From UBA4877 sp002399345 (GTDB lineage Bacteria > Bacillota > Thermoanaerobacteria > Thermoanaerobacterales > UBA4877): a DNA stretch of 64,000 nt. The stretch spans positions 1-64,000 of the forward strand of contig DAIORT010000004.1 in the NCBI GenBank assembly GCA_036752905.1, written 5' to 3'. Shown here piece by piece: positions 8,082 through 16,797 of this stretch (within the stretch, counting starts at the first letter, position 1; each line of letters starts with the position of its first letter). The notes under the pieces are model-generated. The model did not search any database and was not told where the DNA came from. It saw nothing but the letters and a program-made list of their open reading frames with translations. The position numbers and the translations under genes are program-made.

Positions 8082-9077
8082 ATGAATAAATTGAGTACAA
8101 GCTTGGGATATGATATATTTTTAAATAAAACATTTGATTTTAGCTTGTTCGATGATGAGGTGGGTAGCCTTTATGTGATTGACAAGAGTATATATGATAT
8201 ATATGGGAGAGGTATTCCCGGAAAGAAGGTTGTGGTTGGCCCGGGTGAGAAGGCAAAGGATATGTCCGTTATTACGGAATTATATGATGCATGCATTGAG
8301 GAGGATATAGACAGGTCCGGCTGCATCATTGCCGTTGGAGGCGGAGCGACAGGTGATGCTGCAGGTTTTGCGGCGTCTACCTTTAAAAGGGGTATCGGTT
8401 TTATAAACGTACCTACAACGCTGTTGTCTATGGTAGACAGTTGTATAGGCGGCAAGACGGCAATCGATTTTGGCGGTGTTAAAAACCAGGTAGGTACTTT
8501 TTACGATCCCAAGAAAGTTTATATATGCATGAGTTTTCTTAAGACCTTGCCTCAAAGGGATATATGTTCCGCCATGGGTGAAGTCGTTAAGTATGCCGTA
8601 TTAAGCAAGGAATTTTATGATTGGCTCAACGATAATTTACTAAGGGTTCATGAAGCGGATTATAATGTATTGGAAGATATGATAGCACGCTGCTTAAAAA
8701 TAAAAGCCGGGATTGTGGCCAAGGACAGATTAGATAGAGGTATGAGAGCGTGTCTTAACATGGGTCACACCATAGGACATGCTATTGAAATACAATATGG
8801 CGTAAGCCATGGCCTGGCCGTGGCGGCAGGCTTATATAATGAATCCGCGATTTCATACAGGCTGGGTATTTTGAGCAAACCGCATTTCTTGGCTATACAA
8901 GACATGACAGATAGAATGGATTTAAACACGGATTATCCCATAAATAAGGAAACGGTAGACCTTACTATCTATGATAAGAAGAATGATCAAGGAAAGATAG
9001 GATTTATTTTACCTGAGGAGATTGGAAAATGGAGAAGAGTACTATTAAGTAAAGAACAATTGATCAATCTGATATAA
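8082..9077 (+). CDS. aroB: 3-dehydroquinate synthase
   Basis: Converts 3-deoxy-arabino-heptulosonate 7-phosphate to 3-dehydroquinate in the shikimate pathway, using NAD+ and a divalent metal. The 331-residue product (slightly short; about 350 is usual) has the NAD-binding GGGATGD, the active-site stretch VPTTLLSMVDSCIGGKT, KNQVGTFYDP, GEVVKYA and the metal-ligand motif NMGHTIGHA. It stands alone rather than in an aromatic operon. The 3' end is bounded by a bidirectional terminator shared with the convergent UbiB gene. A GGCCTGGCC palindrome (8811) encodes the conserved Gly-Leu-Ala after the SH motif. Confidence 0.93.
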   Translation: MNKLSTSLGYDIFLNKTFDFSLFDDEVGSLYVIDKSIYDIYGRGIPGKKVVVGPGEKAKDMSVITELYDACIEEDIDRSGCIIAVGGGATGDAAGFAASTFKRGIGFINVPTTLLSMVDSCIGGKTAIDFGGVKNQVGTFYDPKKVYICMSFLKTLPQRDICSAMGEVVKYAVLSKEFYDWLNDNLLRVHEADYNVLEDMIARCLKIKAGIVAKDRLDRGMRACLNMGHTIGHAIEIQYGVSHGLAVAAGLYNESAISYRLGILSKPHFLAIQDMTDRMDLNTDYPINKETVDLTIYDKKNDQGKIGFILPEEIGKWRRVLLSKEQLINLI

Positions 9078-9085
9078 GTGTATAA

Positions 9086-9121
9086 ATTATAGTGCCGGGT
9101 ACAAGCTTTCGGCACTATAAT
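9086..9121. terminator. Bidirectional terminator between aroB and the ubiB-like gene
   Basis: A perfect 12-bp stem, ATTATAGTGCCG (9086-9097) with CGGCACTATAAT (9110-9121), is flanked by A/T-rich tracts on both sides between two convergent genes. Confidence 0.8.
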
Positions 9122-9126
9122 TAATT

Positions 9127-10722
9127 TTATATAAGGGATGCTATAAATAATATCCCTGTTACTATAAAACCACATATCCCGTATATTTTAAAACCGGATA
9201 GCAAAAGAAAGACGGATATCAGCCCAGAGCTGCATGAATATACTGAGAGCATAAGCTTTCTTGTCCTCTTTTTTTCTTCGGCTAATAGGCTGTCCATATC
9301 AGGTAAACTTGAGCTAACATTAAAACTTCCTCCCTTTAGCATTTTTATGCTGCTGTCAAATATATTGGGGAGCTCTATAAGATCTGTAAACATTTTACGG
9401 CTCATTCTCGATAACTCACTAGGTAAACGTGAAACCCAGCTTTTAATTATCTTCTGAGCAAATTCGTTGGTCAGAACGCCATAATTAAGGCTTTTATCAA
9501 GGGCCGTACATATTCCAAAGAGAGTTATAACCGTTTTGCCTAAAAAAGCAAAATTAGAAGGAAGCTGCAGCGACTGCTCGTATATAAACTGCTCGCTCTC
9601 TGCTGCCATGGCACGCAAGAATTCATCATCCAGTTCGGAAAGTGTAGACCTGGACCAGTACTTGTCAACAATATACTCCAAGGCGGAGTTGAGTCTCTTT
9701 TTATCAGCACCGGGTTTAATAAAACCCATATCGTCAAGAGCTTCTAAGAGCTGGTCTGTTTCACGAAATACAATGGATAAGACAAGCTTGCGTATATTTC
9801 TCATATTTTTCGGGGTTATACTGGCTACCATGCCGAAGTCTATCAGTGCCACCCTGCCGTCTTTTAAGACAAATATATTACCTGGGTGCGGGTCGGCATG
9901 ATAGAATCCATTCTCAATAATCTGATGAAAGAATACATCTATAAGTACCCTGCTTATTTTTTTCTTATCGCAGTTTATGGAGGCCAGGCCCTTTTCGTCG
10001 GTTATCTTGACTCCGCTGACATATTCCATGGTAAGTACACGACGGGCACAGTATTCATGATAATATTCCGGTATATAGAAATCTTCAAAATCCGACAGAT
10101 TTTCTTTAATGGTCTCGGCATTTTTGAGCTCTGTTTTATAATCCATCTCGTTTTTCAATGTCTGGTAGAATTCAGTATAGAGACCGTCAAGATCTACATC
10201 ATTGGATATCCAGCTGATGTGCTTCATTATATCAAATACCCTGCGTAAAGCCTTGAGGTCGGTAGATATTATTTCCTCTATACCTGGCCGTAGCACCTTT
10301 ACAGCGACATCCCTTCCGTCAGGAAGCTTTGCCATGTGCACCTGGGCGAGCGAAGCGGAGCCAATGGTATCCCGTGAGAAGTATGTATAAACCTCGCTAA
10401 TGGGTTTTTTAAATTCATTTTCAACAGTTTTCTTAATAGTGTTATAGTCCACAGGCGGAATTCTATCCTGAAGTTGAGACATTTCCTGTATAACTTCTTC
10501 AGGCAGTATGTCTATTCGCGAACCAAAAAACTGTCCGAACTTTATAAGCAGTCCTCCCAGCTCTACAGCGGTATTTTTGTATAGTTTTGAAAGCCTCATC
10601 ATAAGTTTCAAAAGGTCATCCTTGTGAGTACTGTCCTTAAGCCATCCCCTCCATTGAGCAACCTGAAGTTGCCAAATAATATGTATAAACAGATTTAGAA
10701 TCCTGTAAAATCTGCGTCTCAT
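9127..10722 (-). CDS. ABC1/UbiB (AarF) family atypical kinase
   Basis: Membrane-associated atypical kinase/ATPase; in proteobacteria UbiB supports ubiquinone biosynthesis, and in Firmicutes the role is not settled. The 531-residue product has the family-specific KFGQ motif (LLIKFGQFFGSR), an alanine/serine-rich nucleotide loop (IGSASLAQVH), the VAVKVLRPG lysine, the catalytic NGFYHADPHPGNI and the metal-binding LIDFGMV. Two hydrophobic helices close the C-terminus. Start ATG 10722 (minus) has GGGAGG six bases upstream. It is convergent with aroB. A GGCCAGGCC palindrome (9982) reads Gly-Leu-Ala on this strand. Confidence 0.93.
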   Translation of the reverse strand: MRRRFYRILNLFIHIIWQLQVAQWRGWLKDSTHKDDLLKLMMRLSKLYKNTAVELGGLLIKFGQFFGSRIDILPEEVIQEMSQLQDRIPPVDYNTIKKTVENEFKKPISEVYTYFSRDTIGSASLAQVHMAKLPDGRDVAVKVLRPGIEEIISTDLKALRRVFDIMKHISWISNDVDLDGLYTEFYQTLKNEMDYKTELKNAETIKENLSDFEDFYIPEYYHEYCARRVLTMEYVSGVKITDEKGLASINCDKKKISRVLIDVFFHQIIENGFYHADPHPGNIFVLKDGRVALIDFGMVASITPKNMRNIRKLVLSIVFRETDQLLEALDDMGFIKPGADKKRLNSALEYIVDKYWSRSTLSELDDEFLRAMAAESEQFIYEQSLQLPSNFAFLGKTVITLFGICTALDKSLNYGVLTNEFAQKIIKSWVSRLPSELSRMSRKMFTDLIELPNIFDSSIKMLKGGSFNVSSSLPDMDSLLAEEKKRTRKLMLSVYSCSSGLISVFLLLSGFKIYGICGFIVTGILFIASLI

Positions 10723-10884
10723 ACCTTTCCTCCCTTGAAGTTTATATGATTATTATATATTGAAAGTATATCAAAAAGCAAACATCAAATGATTAAATAT
10801 AAAGGCTTTTTTATTAGTTTAGGATATGCTATAATAAATTAATAATAGTTATTAGATGAAAACATTTTTAAATGGGGTCTGGAA

Positions 10885-11270
10885 ATGGAATATAATATTT
10901 TAATTGACGTGAAGCTGGGCAGGGCATGGATACCTTAAGCGGTCTTCTGGAGAAGGCATTAAAACGCTGCGGTTTTTATGGTTTTACAAATAATGACTAT
11001 ATGTCCCGAATAAGAGGAGGGCATAACTTCAATCAGATCAGGTTTTCTGATAAGCCTGTGTATACATACAGCCAGCGTCTGGATATTATATTCGCTTTAA
11101 ATGAAGATACGATAAATCTGCATAAATCCGATCTAAAGGACGGAGGAGTAATAATATGCGATGATGGCATAGCCGAAGACAAAAGTATCATGCATCTGCC
11201 GCTGATGGAGGCATCCAAAGAGATTCAGGATAAGCGTGTTTTTACTACCACCGGGTTGGGAGAATTATAA
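10885..11270 (+). pseudogene. Remnant of 2-oxoacid:ferredoxin oxidoreductase (gamma-domain part)
   Basis: The intact family, a gamma domain usually fused to the alpha subunit, starts with an ILIGG-x-AGQGMDTLS motif. Here ATG 10885 gives MEYNILID in one frame. The continuation EAGQGMDTLSGLLEKALKR is in the next frame, so one base has been lost near 10910. The rest (DYMSRIRGGHNFNQIRF, then DIIFALN, then LHKSDL) is well conserved up to residue 114 but stops at 11270, and the alpha and beta parts are absent. I conclude it is a frameshifted and truncated relic of an anaerobic oxoacid oxidoreductase. A short protein from ATG 10926 could still be made, but it lacks the glycine-rich N-terminus. Confidence 0.8.
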
Positions 11271-11277
11271 AGCTCTT

Positions 11278-11344
11278 TGGTTTAACCCCGCCGGCAGTGC
11301 CGTCACTGCTGTTAACTGAAACCTTCCCGATTCTTGGAAAGGTT
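11278..11344. other. Two hairpins between the oxidoreductase remnant and rplY
   Basis: GCAGTG and CACTGC around CCGT, extended by outer TTAAC/GTTAA pairing, lie at about 11279-11314. Then AAACCTTCC pairs with GGAAAGGTTT (one bulge) at about 11319-11344, followed by a poor T-tract. They may be leftover terminators of the decayed operon. No riboswitch consensus recognised. Confidence 0.4.
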
Positions 11345-11399
11345 TATTATTACAAAGTTATAATGTTGAGTCAACGGTAACATAATATAATATAAGTTG

Positions 11400-11428
11400 T
11401 AGACATGACGGCAGTTACAAGGTATAAT
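11400..11428 (+). promoter_or_regulatory. Sigma-A type promoter of rplY
   Basis: TAGACA at 11400-11405 (5 of 6 consensus bases), 17-bp spacer, perfect TATAAT at 11423-11428, 66 bp before the start codon. A second, weaker candidate (TTGTCG, 18 bp, TATAAT) ends at 11463. Confidence 0.6.
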
Positions 11429-11494
11429 ATTATTTGTCGTGATAATATGAAGAGTGCTATAATGAGATATGCAGAAATATGAGGAGGGATATAT

Positions 11495-12118
11495 ATGGCT
11501 GTCGATATTAACGTATATGCCAGAGAACCTGGTAAGAATCAAAACTTGAAGCTCAGGGCGGAAGATAAAATACCTGCCATACTATATGGTAAAAATATAA
11601 AGAGTACTCCTATTTGCCTGAGCGGTAAGGATACAAATAGAATACTGATGAGACATGGGACAAGTGCCGTATACAATGTTATCATTAATGGTTCAACCTT
11701 TTCAGCGATATTAAAGGAGATTCAAAAAGATCCTGTAACGGGAAATATACTGCATATGGATTTTCAAGAGGTATCGCTTACTGAAAAGTTGGAAAGAAAA
11801 GTTCCGGTAACGATAAAGGGTGCAGGTTTTATCGAAAACAAAGGCGGCATTGTGCAGCATCAGATGAGAGAGCTTCCTTTGGTTGGGTTTATTAACGATA
11901 TACCCGGTGATATAGAGCTTGATGTCTCCAATATGAATATCGGTGATACCATATTCGTCAAGGATATCAAACTGCCGGACAGCGTTGAAACAAAGGTAGA
12001 CCCAGATGAGGTAATATTAAGTATAATTTACTCCAAGGTTACAGATGAAGAATTAGAAGGAACAGGAGAAGAAGAGGAAGAAGAACAGCCGGAAGACGAA
12101 GGACAGGAAGAAGAATAA
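11495..12118 (+). CDS. rplY: 50S ribosomal protein L25 / general stress protein Ctc
   Basis: Binds 5S rRNA in the large subunit; the long (Ctc) form is stress-induced in Bacillus. The 207-residue product has the N-terminal L25 beta-barrel (KIPAILYGKNI, then ILKEIQKDPVTGNILHMDF), the C-terminal TL5-type domain (LPLVGFINDIPGDIELDVSN) and a highly acidic Glu-rich tail of about 25 residues. ATG 11495 follows AGGAGGG at the right distance. It is a single-gene unit with its own promoter and terminator. Confidence 0.95.
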   Translation: MAVDINVYAREPGKNQNLKLRAEDKIPAILYGKNIKSTPICLSGKDTNRILMRHGTSAVYNVIINGSTFSAILKEIQKDPVTGNILHMDFQEVSLTEKLERKVPVTIKGAGFIENKGGIVQHQMRELPLVGFINDIPGDIELDVSNMNIGDTIFVKDIKLPDSVETKVDPDEVILSIIYSKVTDEELEGTGEEEEEEQPEDEGQEEE

Positions 12119-12128
12119 AGCCGAGGGG

Positions 12129-12186
12129 CCTCATTATATGAGGTTTACACGTGAAGCGGGGGTGCTAATGCCTCCGCTTTATTTGT
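12129..12186 (+). terminator. Terminator after rplY (two hairpins)
   Basis: A small CCTCAT/ATGAGG stem at about 12129-12143 is followed by AAGCGGGGG (12154-12162) pairing with CCTCCGCTT (12171-12179), one mismatch, and a T-rich tail. The remaining sequence to 12401 is A/T-rich with no gene seen. Confidence 0.7.
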
Positions 12187-12401
12187 TGGAATCATTTATT
12201 TTTTATACTACAAAAATAATTGGGAGTATAAATTACTATAATTCACCTATTACCCTCCTATTAAATATTATATTTTATGATAACAATCACTATATATTGA
12301 AGTAGGAGCCTTATTTCAACTTTTAAATATGATAATATAATAAATTGCTATATACAGATTGTGTGCTATAATGTTATTAGTTTTTTTGGGAGGGGATAAA
12401 T

Positions 12402-13358
12402 TTGAACGGGACTATAACGGATGTTCCGGGAATAAAGGTAGGACACTACAGTGATTATAAGGCATTAACCGGTTGCTCCGTAGTTATCGCAGAAGAAGGT
12501 GCTGTAGCCGGCGTTGATGTAAGGGGCTCATCACCTGGAACCAGAGAGACAGACCTCCTTCGCCCGACAAATATGGTACAAAAGATATATGGGATTTTAC
12601 TTACAGGTGGTAGTGCTTTCGGACTTGATGCCACCGGAGGTGTTATGCAGTACCTGGAGGAAAAGCATATCGGTTTTGATACCGGAGGAGCATTGGTGCC
12701 GATAGTACCTGCGGCCGTTATATATGACCTTGATATAGCTTTATCCAGTGTAAGGCCGGATAAAAAAATGGGATATATGGCCGCCAAAAATTCCTCCGAT
12801 TGTAAGGTGGAACAGGGGTCTGTGGGAGCCGGAACAGGCGCCACCGTGGGTAAGATACATGGTATGGACTGGGCAATGAAGAGCGGTATCGGCAGTTATT
12901 CCATAGATCTTGGCAGCGATGTGTTTATAGGTGCCATGAGTGTTGTTAATGCTTTGGGAGACGTGTATGAAAATGGTAATATTATAGCAGGTGCCAGAGA
13001 GGAAGACGGATTTTTGGATACCTATGAATATTTAAAGAGCCAAAATTCGTATTCAAAACCCTTAGGTAAAAACACAACTTTAACTGTGGTTGCTACAAAT
13101 GCATCTATGACCAAGGATGAAGCCAACAAGATGGCTCAGGTGGCACACGACGGTTATGCTCGGGCTATCAAACCCGTACATACGGTTTATGATGGCGATT
13201 GTATTTTTGCGATGTCTACGGGTGACGTGAAATACGATGTAATGACCCTGTGCGAGGCTGCTGCCGAAGCAACTGAAAAGGCAATAATAAATGCCGTAAA
13301 ATCAACAGAGGGTGTAATGGGACTGCCATCATATACTGAGATATCAAAGAAAGGGTGA
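12402..13358 (+). CDS. S58-family peptidase / DmpA-type aminopeptidase
   Basis: N-terminal-nucleophile hydrolase of the P1/DmpA family, which includes D-aminopeptidases and beta-peptidyl aminopeptidases that cleave themselves into two subunits. The 318-residue product shows [33 protein letters not shown], then [12 protein letters not shown] and [14 protein letters not shown]. By comparison with the family, autocleavage would fall just before a Thr in the KNTTLTVV stretch, leaving that Thr as nucleophile (inference). Start TTG 12402 lies seven bases after GGGAGGGG. It is followed after four bases by coaX. The substrate is unknown. Confidence 0.88.
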   Translation: MNGTITDVPGIKVGHYSDYKALTGCSVVIAEEGAVAGVDVRGSSPGTRETDLLRPTNMVQKIYGILLTGGSAFGLDATGGVMQYLEEKHIGFDTGGALVPIVPAAVIYDLDIALSSVRPDKKMGYMAAKNSSDCKVEQGSVGAGTGATVGKIHGMDWAMKSGIGSYSIDLGSDVFIGAMSVVNALGDVYENGNIIAGAREEDGFLDTYEYLKSQNSYSKPLGKNTTLTVVATNASMTKDEANKMAQVAHDGYARAIKPVHTVYDGDCIFAMSTGDVKYDVMTLCEAAAEATEKAIINAVKSTEGVMGLPSYTEISKKG

Positions 13359-13362
13359 TTTT

Positions 13363-14139
13363 GTGCTGCTGGGATTCGACATAGGTAATACAAATATTGT
13401 AATGGGAATTTTTGATGGAAATAAGCTGATTCATTCATGGAGGTTTTCTACCGACAGGGATAAGTCTTCCGATGAATACGGACTTCTAATAAATGATATG
13501 CTGGAATGGTCTGATATATCTTCAGGTTCTATTGACTCAGTTATTATATCTTCGGTTGTGCCCCCGGTGAATCATGCATTGTTCAGCATGTGTATTAAAT
13601 ATTTAAGGATACAGCCTATTATCATCGGACCGGGTATAAAGACCGGGCTTAATATAAAATATGATAATCCTAAGGAGCTAGGTGCCGATAGGATAGTTGA
13701 TGCTGTTGCTGCATACGATATTTATGGCGGGCCGGTGATTGTTATAGATTTTGGAACAGCTACGAATTTTAGCGCCATTACGGAAGATGCCGTATACTTG
13801 GGCGGTGCCATAGCTCCCGGTATTGGAATTTCCGCGGATGCATTGTTCCTGCGGACAGCAAAATTGCCTAAGATAGAACTGGAAAAGCCGGATTTTGTGA
13901 TAGCCAGGAATACGGTGACAGGTATGCAAGCCGGTATAATTTACGGGTATGCAGGCCTGACGGATTACATTGTAAGAAAGATGAAGAAAGAGCTAAAAAA
14001 GGATGCATTTGTTGTAGCCACAGGCGGCCTGGCCCGGTTGATATCCGATGAGTCCAAGGAAGTAAATGAAGTAGATAGCCTCCTTACCATGGAAGGTCTC
14101 AGAATAATATTTGAAAAAAATAAGGACCTTGCGAAATAA
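13363..14139 (+). CDS. coaX: Type III pantothenate kinase
   Basis: Phosphorylates pantothenate, the first step of coenzyme A synthesis; the type III enzymes are feedback-insensitive and need a monovalent cation. The 258-residue product has the ASKHA-fold signatures: [10 protein letters not shown] (phosphate 1), [23 protein letters not shown] (phosphate 2) and [14 protein letters not shown] 13363 starts four bases after the peptidase stop, so the two are co-transcribed. A strong terminator follows. A GGCCTGGCC palindrome (14026) encodes the late Gly-Leu-Ala. Confidence 0.95.
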   Translation: MLLGFDIGNTNIVMGIFDGNKLIHSWRFSTDRDKSSDEYGLLINDMLEWSDISSGSIDSVIISSVVPPVNHALFSMCIKYLRIQPIIIGPGIKTGLNIKYDNPKELGADRIVDAVAAYDIYGGPVIVIDFGTATNFSAITEDAVYLGGAIAPGIGISADALFLRTAKLPKIELEKPDFVIARNTVTGMQAGIIYGYAGLTDYIVRKMKKELKKDAFVVATGGLARLISDESKEVNEVDSLLTMEGLRIIFEKNKDLAK

Positions 14140-14163
14140 TAACTTTATAATTGCTGAATGTAT

Positions 14164-14204
14164 AAAGGAGCATTCTCACTGTTTAAATGAGATGCTCCTT
14201 TTTT
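14164..14204 (+). terminator. Terminator after coaX
   Basis: AAAGGAGCAT-TCTCA at 14164-14178 pairs with TGAGATGCTCCTTT at 14188-14201 with one bulge, then a T run. Confidence 0.85.
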
Positions 14205-14335
14205 AGTTAAGTTATACGAAGTATTAATAGGCTTTTGTTTAGTAATTTACAGCACCAATGTTCATAGAAATATAAATAATGCACAAATATACGTTTTGTT
14301 TAATATATATTTTTTGAAGAAATAGGGTGATAAAT

Positions 14336-14723
14336 ATGTCAAGCAAGGATTATGTGTGCAAAGATCCAAAAAAGCACTCAAACAGTCATTGGCGGAACTC
14401 ATCAAAAAGAAAAGTATGTTGTCTATCACGGTATCAGATATCGTAGAAAATGCAGTTACAGCCGAGGAGCATTTTATTCCCACTATAATAGCAAAGAAGA
14501 TTTTTTGATGAGTATTATTGATGAAGAGATTCTAAAATATATTGATATTGTTCATGACTCCATAAAAGACGTGCATGCTAAGGACTCAGCCAATTGGGTT
14601 TATAATGTTACTTTAAATCTGTTTGAGCACTATACGATAATAAGGAAAAGCATATATAATGTTAATAATATACGATTATCACTAATAAAAACCTGTTGTT
14701 TTTACAATAATAACACAGGGTGA
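14336..14723 (+). pseudogene. Broken TetR-family transcriptional regulator
   Basis: Three frames must be joined to rebuild a TetR N-terminus. MSSKDY from ATG 14336 (ribosome site AGGGTGAT upstream) is followed in the next frame by VQRSKKALKQSLAELIKKKS and ITVSDIVENA. Then another frame gives SRGAFYSHYNSKEDFLMSII. Each junction fits loss of a single base (near 14356 and 14455). The ligand-binding part continues to 14723 but ends early, at about 120 residues instead of 190. The DNA-binding helix-turn-helix is thus disrupted. It lies upstream of the 14.7-17.9 kb gene group, which it may once have controlled. Confidence 0.75.
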
Positions 14724-14730
14724 TTATAAT

Positions 14731-15174
14731 ATGAAGATCAAAGATGGGGAGCAGGAAAATCTACGTCTGTATATGAAAAGAGCAATGGAACATGAAAATG
14801 CAATGATTGTAAGAACGAAAACATTCAAGAAATATATTAAAGATAAAAAGCTGGTAGGATTATTGAATCAATGTCAAAAAGTCGCAGAAAATCACCTCGT
14901 GATTTTAAAAAAGTATTGGGACGAGCTTAAAATCGAGGTTGTTACTAAAGCAAATATGAGTGTTGATACATTGGATCAGTTAGAGGAAACACAGAAACAG
15001 CTTAGGAAAAATGAGGCTTTCTATAATGAAGCAATTCTCGATGTTTTAAATCCTTTAATACGAGATATGTTAACGGATTTTATTGAGGATGACTTAAAAT
15101 TATATTTCAGTATCCGGGAAGAGGTCATAAAGATAAAAAATAAACCGCAGGCTCCCACTCTGGGGATTAAGTAA
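14731..15174 (+). CDS. Unknown helical protein (possible ferritin-like/four-helix)
   Basis: I do not recognise this 147-residue protein. It is almost entirely helical and highly charged, with His/Glu pairs (KRAMEHENAM, KVAENHLVILKKYWDEL) that could suit a four-helix bundle or metal site, but the spacing is not diagnostic of ferritin. No signal peptide or membrane segment. ATG 14731 follows AGGGTGAT. It begins eight bases after the TetR remnant and ends six bases before a small membrane protein gene, so it belongs to the same transcription unit. Confidence 0.6.
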   Translation: MKIKDGEQENLRLYMKRAMEHENAMIVRTKTFKKYIKDKKLVGLLNQCQKVAENHLVILKKYWDELKIEVVTKANMSVDTLDQLEETQKQLRKNEAFYNEAILDVLNPLIRDMLTDFIEDDLKLYFSIREEVIKIKNKPQAPTLGIK

Positions 15175-15179
15175 AATAA

Positions 15180-15614
15180 ATGCCGTGGTTTTTTCCTTTT
15201 TTATTAAGTTGGCTTCTGTTTGCTGTGTTTTTAGACTGTAACAGACTGAAAGAAACGTTACCTTTTGGCTTTATTACAATGGCTATGGAATTGTTGGTAG
15301 ACATTTCGGCTGTCAAGCTTGGACTGTATGATATTGATCTTCAGGTGGTAAATTTTTTCGGCGTATCTTTATTTTTTACAATAGGCCCTGCGTTTACTTT
15401 GGGTATATTATATGTTCAAAACATACCAAAAAATAAATTGATGATAGTAATAAATACAGTTGTCTGGGCACTTATGTTTATGGCGGAAGAAGTTTTATGG
15501 GTAAGGGAAGGGGCAATTGTGTACATTAACTGGAGTCATATAAAAAGTTTGTGTGTTGATATTGGTGCCTTTACTTTATTGGCTGTCTTATATTATAAAA
15601 AGAGGGCTGCGTGA
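15180..15614 (+). CDS. Small integral membrane protein (CBO0543-like)
   Basis: The 144-residue product has about four to five membrane segments: roughly residues 3-19, 30-46, 58-78, 85-104 and 122-140. It resembles the clostridial CBO0543-type family of uncharacterised membrane proteins by length, the PWFFPFLLSW start and the VVNFFGVSLFFTIGPAFTLG region; I hold this family call loosely. It starts six bases after the helical protein and is followed by a micro-ORF whose GTG/ATG region overlaps its stop. No catalytic motif seen. Confidence 0.6.
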   Translation: MPWFFPFLLSWLLFAVFLDCNRLKETLPFGFITMAMELLVDISAVKLGLYDIDLQVVNFFGVSLFFTIGPAFTLGILYVQNIPKNKLMIVINTVVWALMFMAEEVLWVREGAIVYINWSHIKSLCVDIGAFTLLAVLYYKKRAA

Positions 15615-15625
15615 GGTGGGTTTTT

Positions 15626-15706
15626 ATGTTTTATTTTAGATCGCTAGCGGTCTTTACTGTCATTTATCTATGGCTTAAGTTTTTAAAAAGATTTGGAGGA
15701 AATTGA
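15626..15706 (+). CDS. 26-residue single-span membrane micro-ORF
   Basis: ATG 15626 is seven bases after GAGGTGG and encodes a short peptide: one hydrophobic span (SLAVFTVIYLWLKFL) with basic residues before and after (FRS; KRFGG). Its stop (15704-15706) lies just before the TTG start of the next gene, whose ribosome site (GGAGGA) is inside this reading frame. It could be a real small membrane protein or a leader that couples translation. There is no homology I can name. Confidence 0.45.
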   Translation: MFYFRSLAVFTVIYLWLKFLKRFGGN

Positions 15707-15708
15707 AA

Positions 15709-16794
15709 TTGAAGGTGGCTATTATAGGCGCAGGTTTATCAGGCCTGACATGTGCCTTGGAACTTGAGAAAAACGGTATACAGCCTGATATCTTTGAAAA
15801 GAAATTTATGATCGGCGAGGTGTTTGATCATTGCGGGGCACTTCTAGAAGTGGTGTCGCGGCCGGCCGGGGATCCGCTAGAGTATCTTAAGAATAATTTT
15901 GGGCTTGACATAAAACCTATACGGCCTATTAATTCAATCTATATGCATGGTCCCAATGCCAATGTGAAGCTTAAGAAAAAATACTTAGGTTATTTTTTGA
16001 GCAGGGGAGAGGATAAATCCAGCGTAGAAAACCAGTTATACAGCGATTTGATGGGGAAAGTCAAATTTGATACGGCCGTTGATTATAGGGATGTCATGAA
16101 AGATTATGATTATGTGATAATAGCTACCGGTGATAATAGTGTGAGTAAAGCTGTGGGCTGCTGGCAGGAGCTTGTTGATATTTGGTTATACGGATGTGAG
16201 GTTATAGGAACCTTTGATCCGTCATGCCTTCAAATGTGGATGGATACAAGATACTCCAAGAGCGGATATGCCTATCTTACACCTTACAGCAATAAGAGAG
16301 CCACCTTGGCATTGGCGGTTCCTTATATTGGGAATGATGAGATAGATTATTATTGGGATAAATTCCGGGAAATAGTGAAGCTGCCTTATTCAATTGTTAA
16401 AACATTTAAATGTGAACACATAAGCGGGTTCGTTAAGCCAATGATATATAAAAACATGTTTTTTGTAGGTAATGCGGCCGGCGGCCTTGATTCTTTTCTC
16501 GGTTTTGGACAGGAGTTTGCTTTGATTAGCGGAATATATGCGGCTAGAGCTATATGCAAAGGTGAGGATTATGAAAACAATATGAAAGGCCTTGTTAACA
16601 AAGATCTGAACTTGCTGGAGCTTAGAAAGGCTTTGGACAAATTAGATAATAAGAATATAGATCTGCTTATGAAGGCCTTGGGCTTCCCATTTTTCCGGCG
16701 CTTGGTTTACAGTACTGATTTAAACGTTGTAAAAAACGGTTCCTTTTTGGTAAAAGAATTATTTAATCGTTTCAAGTTAAATTACAGGAGGTAG
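15709..16794 (+). CDS. FAD-dependent oxidoreductase, geranylgeranyl-reductase-like (copy 1)
   Basis: The 361-residue product has an N-terminal FAD dinucleotide fold (AIIGAGLSGLTCALELEKNG), a second FAD contact (DYVIIATGDNSVSK) and the C-terminal GNAAGGLDSFLGFG motif that ends the FAD site in the geranylgeranyl reductase/PHBH superfamily. Such enzymes reduce polyprenyl chains or hydroxylate aromatics; the substrate here is not known. TTG 15709 is preferred over TTG 15703 because GGAGGA (15695-15700) is eight bases upstream. Copy 2 follows after three bases. There is no signal peptide, so it is probably cytoplasmic or membrane-peripheral. Confidence 0.8.
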   Translation: MKVAIIGAGLSGLTCALELEKNGIQPDIFEKKFMIGEVFDHCGALLEVVSRPAGDPLEYLKNNFGLDIKPIRPINSIYMHGPNANVKLKKKYLGYFLSRGEDKSSVENQLYSDLMGKVKFDTAVDYRDVMKDYDYVIIATGDNSVSKAVGCWQELVDIWLYGCEVIGTFDPSCLQMWMDTRYSKSGYAYLTPYSNKRATLALAVPYIGNDEIDYYWDKFREIVKLPYSIVKTFKCEHISGFVKPMIYKNMFFVGNAAGGLDSFLGFGQEFALISGIYAARAICKGEDYENNMKGLVNKDLNLLELRKALDKLDNKNIDLLMKALGFPFFRRLVYSTDLNVVKNGSFLVKELFNRFKLNYRR

Positions 16795-16797
16795 TTT

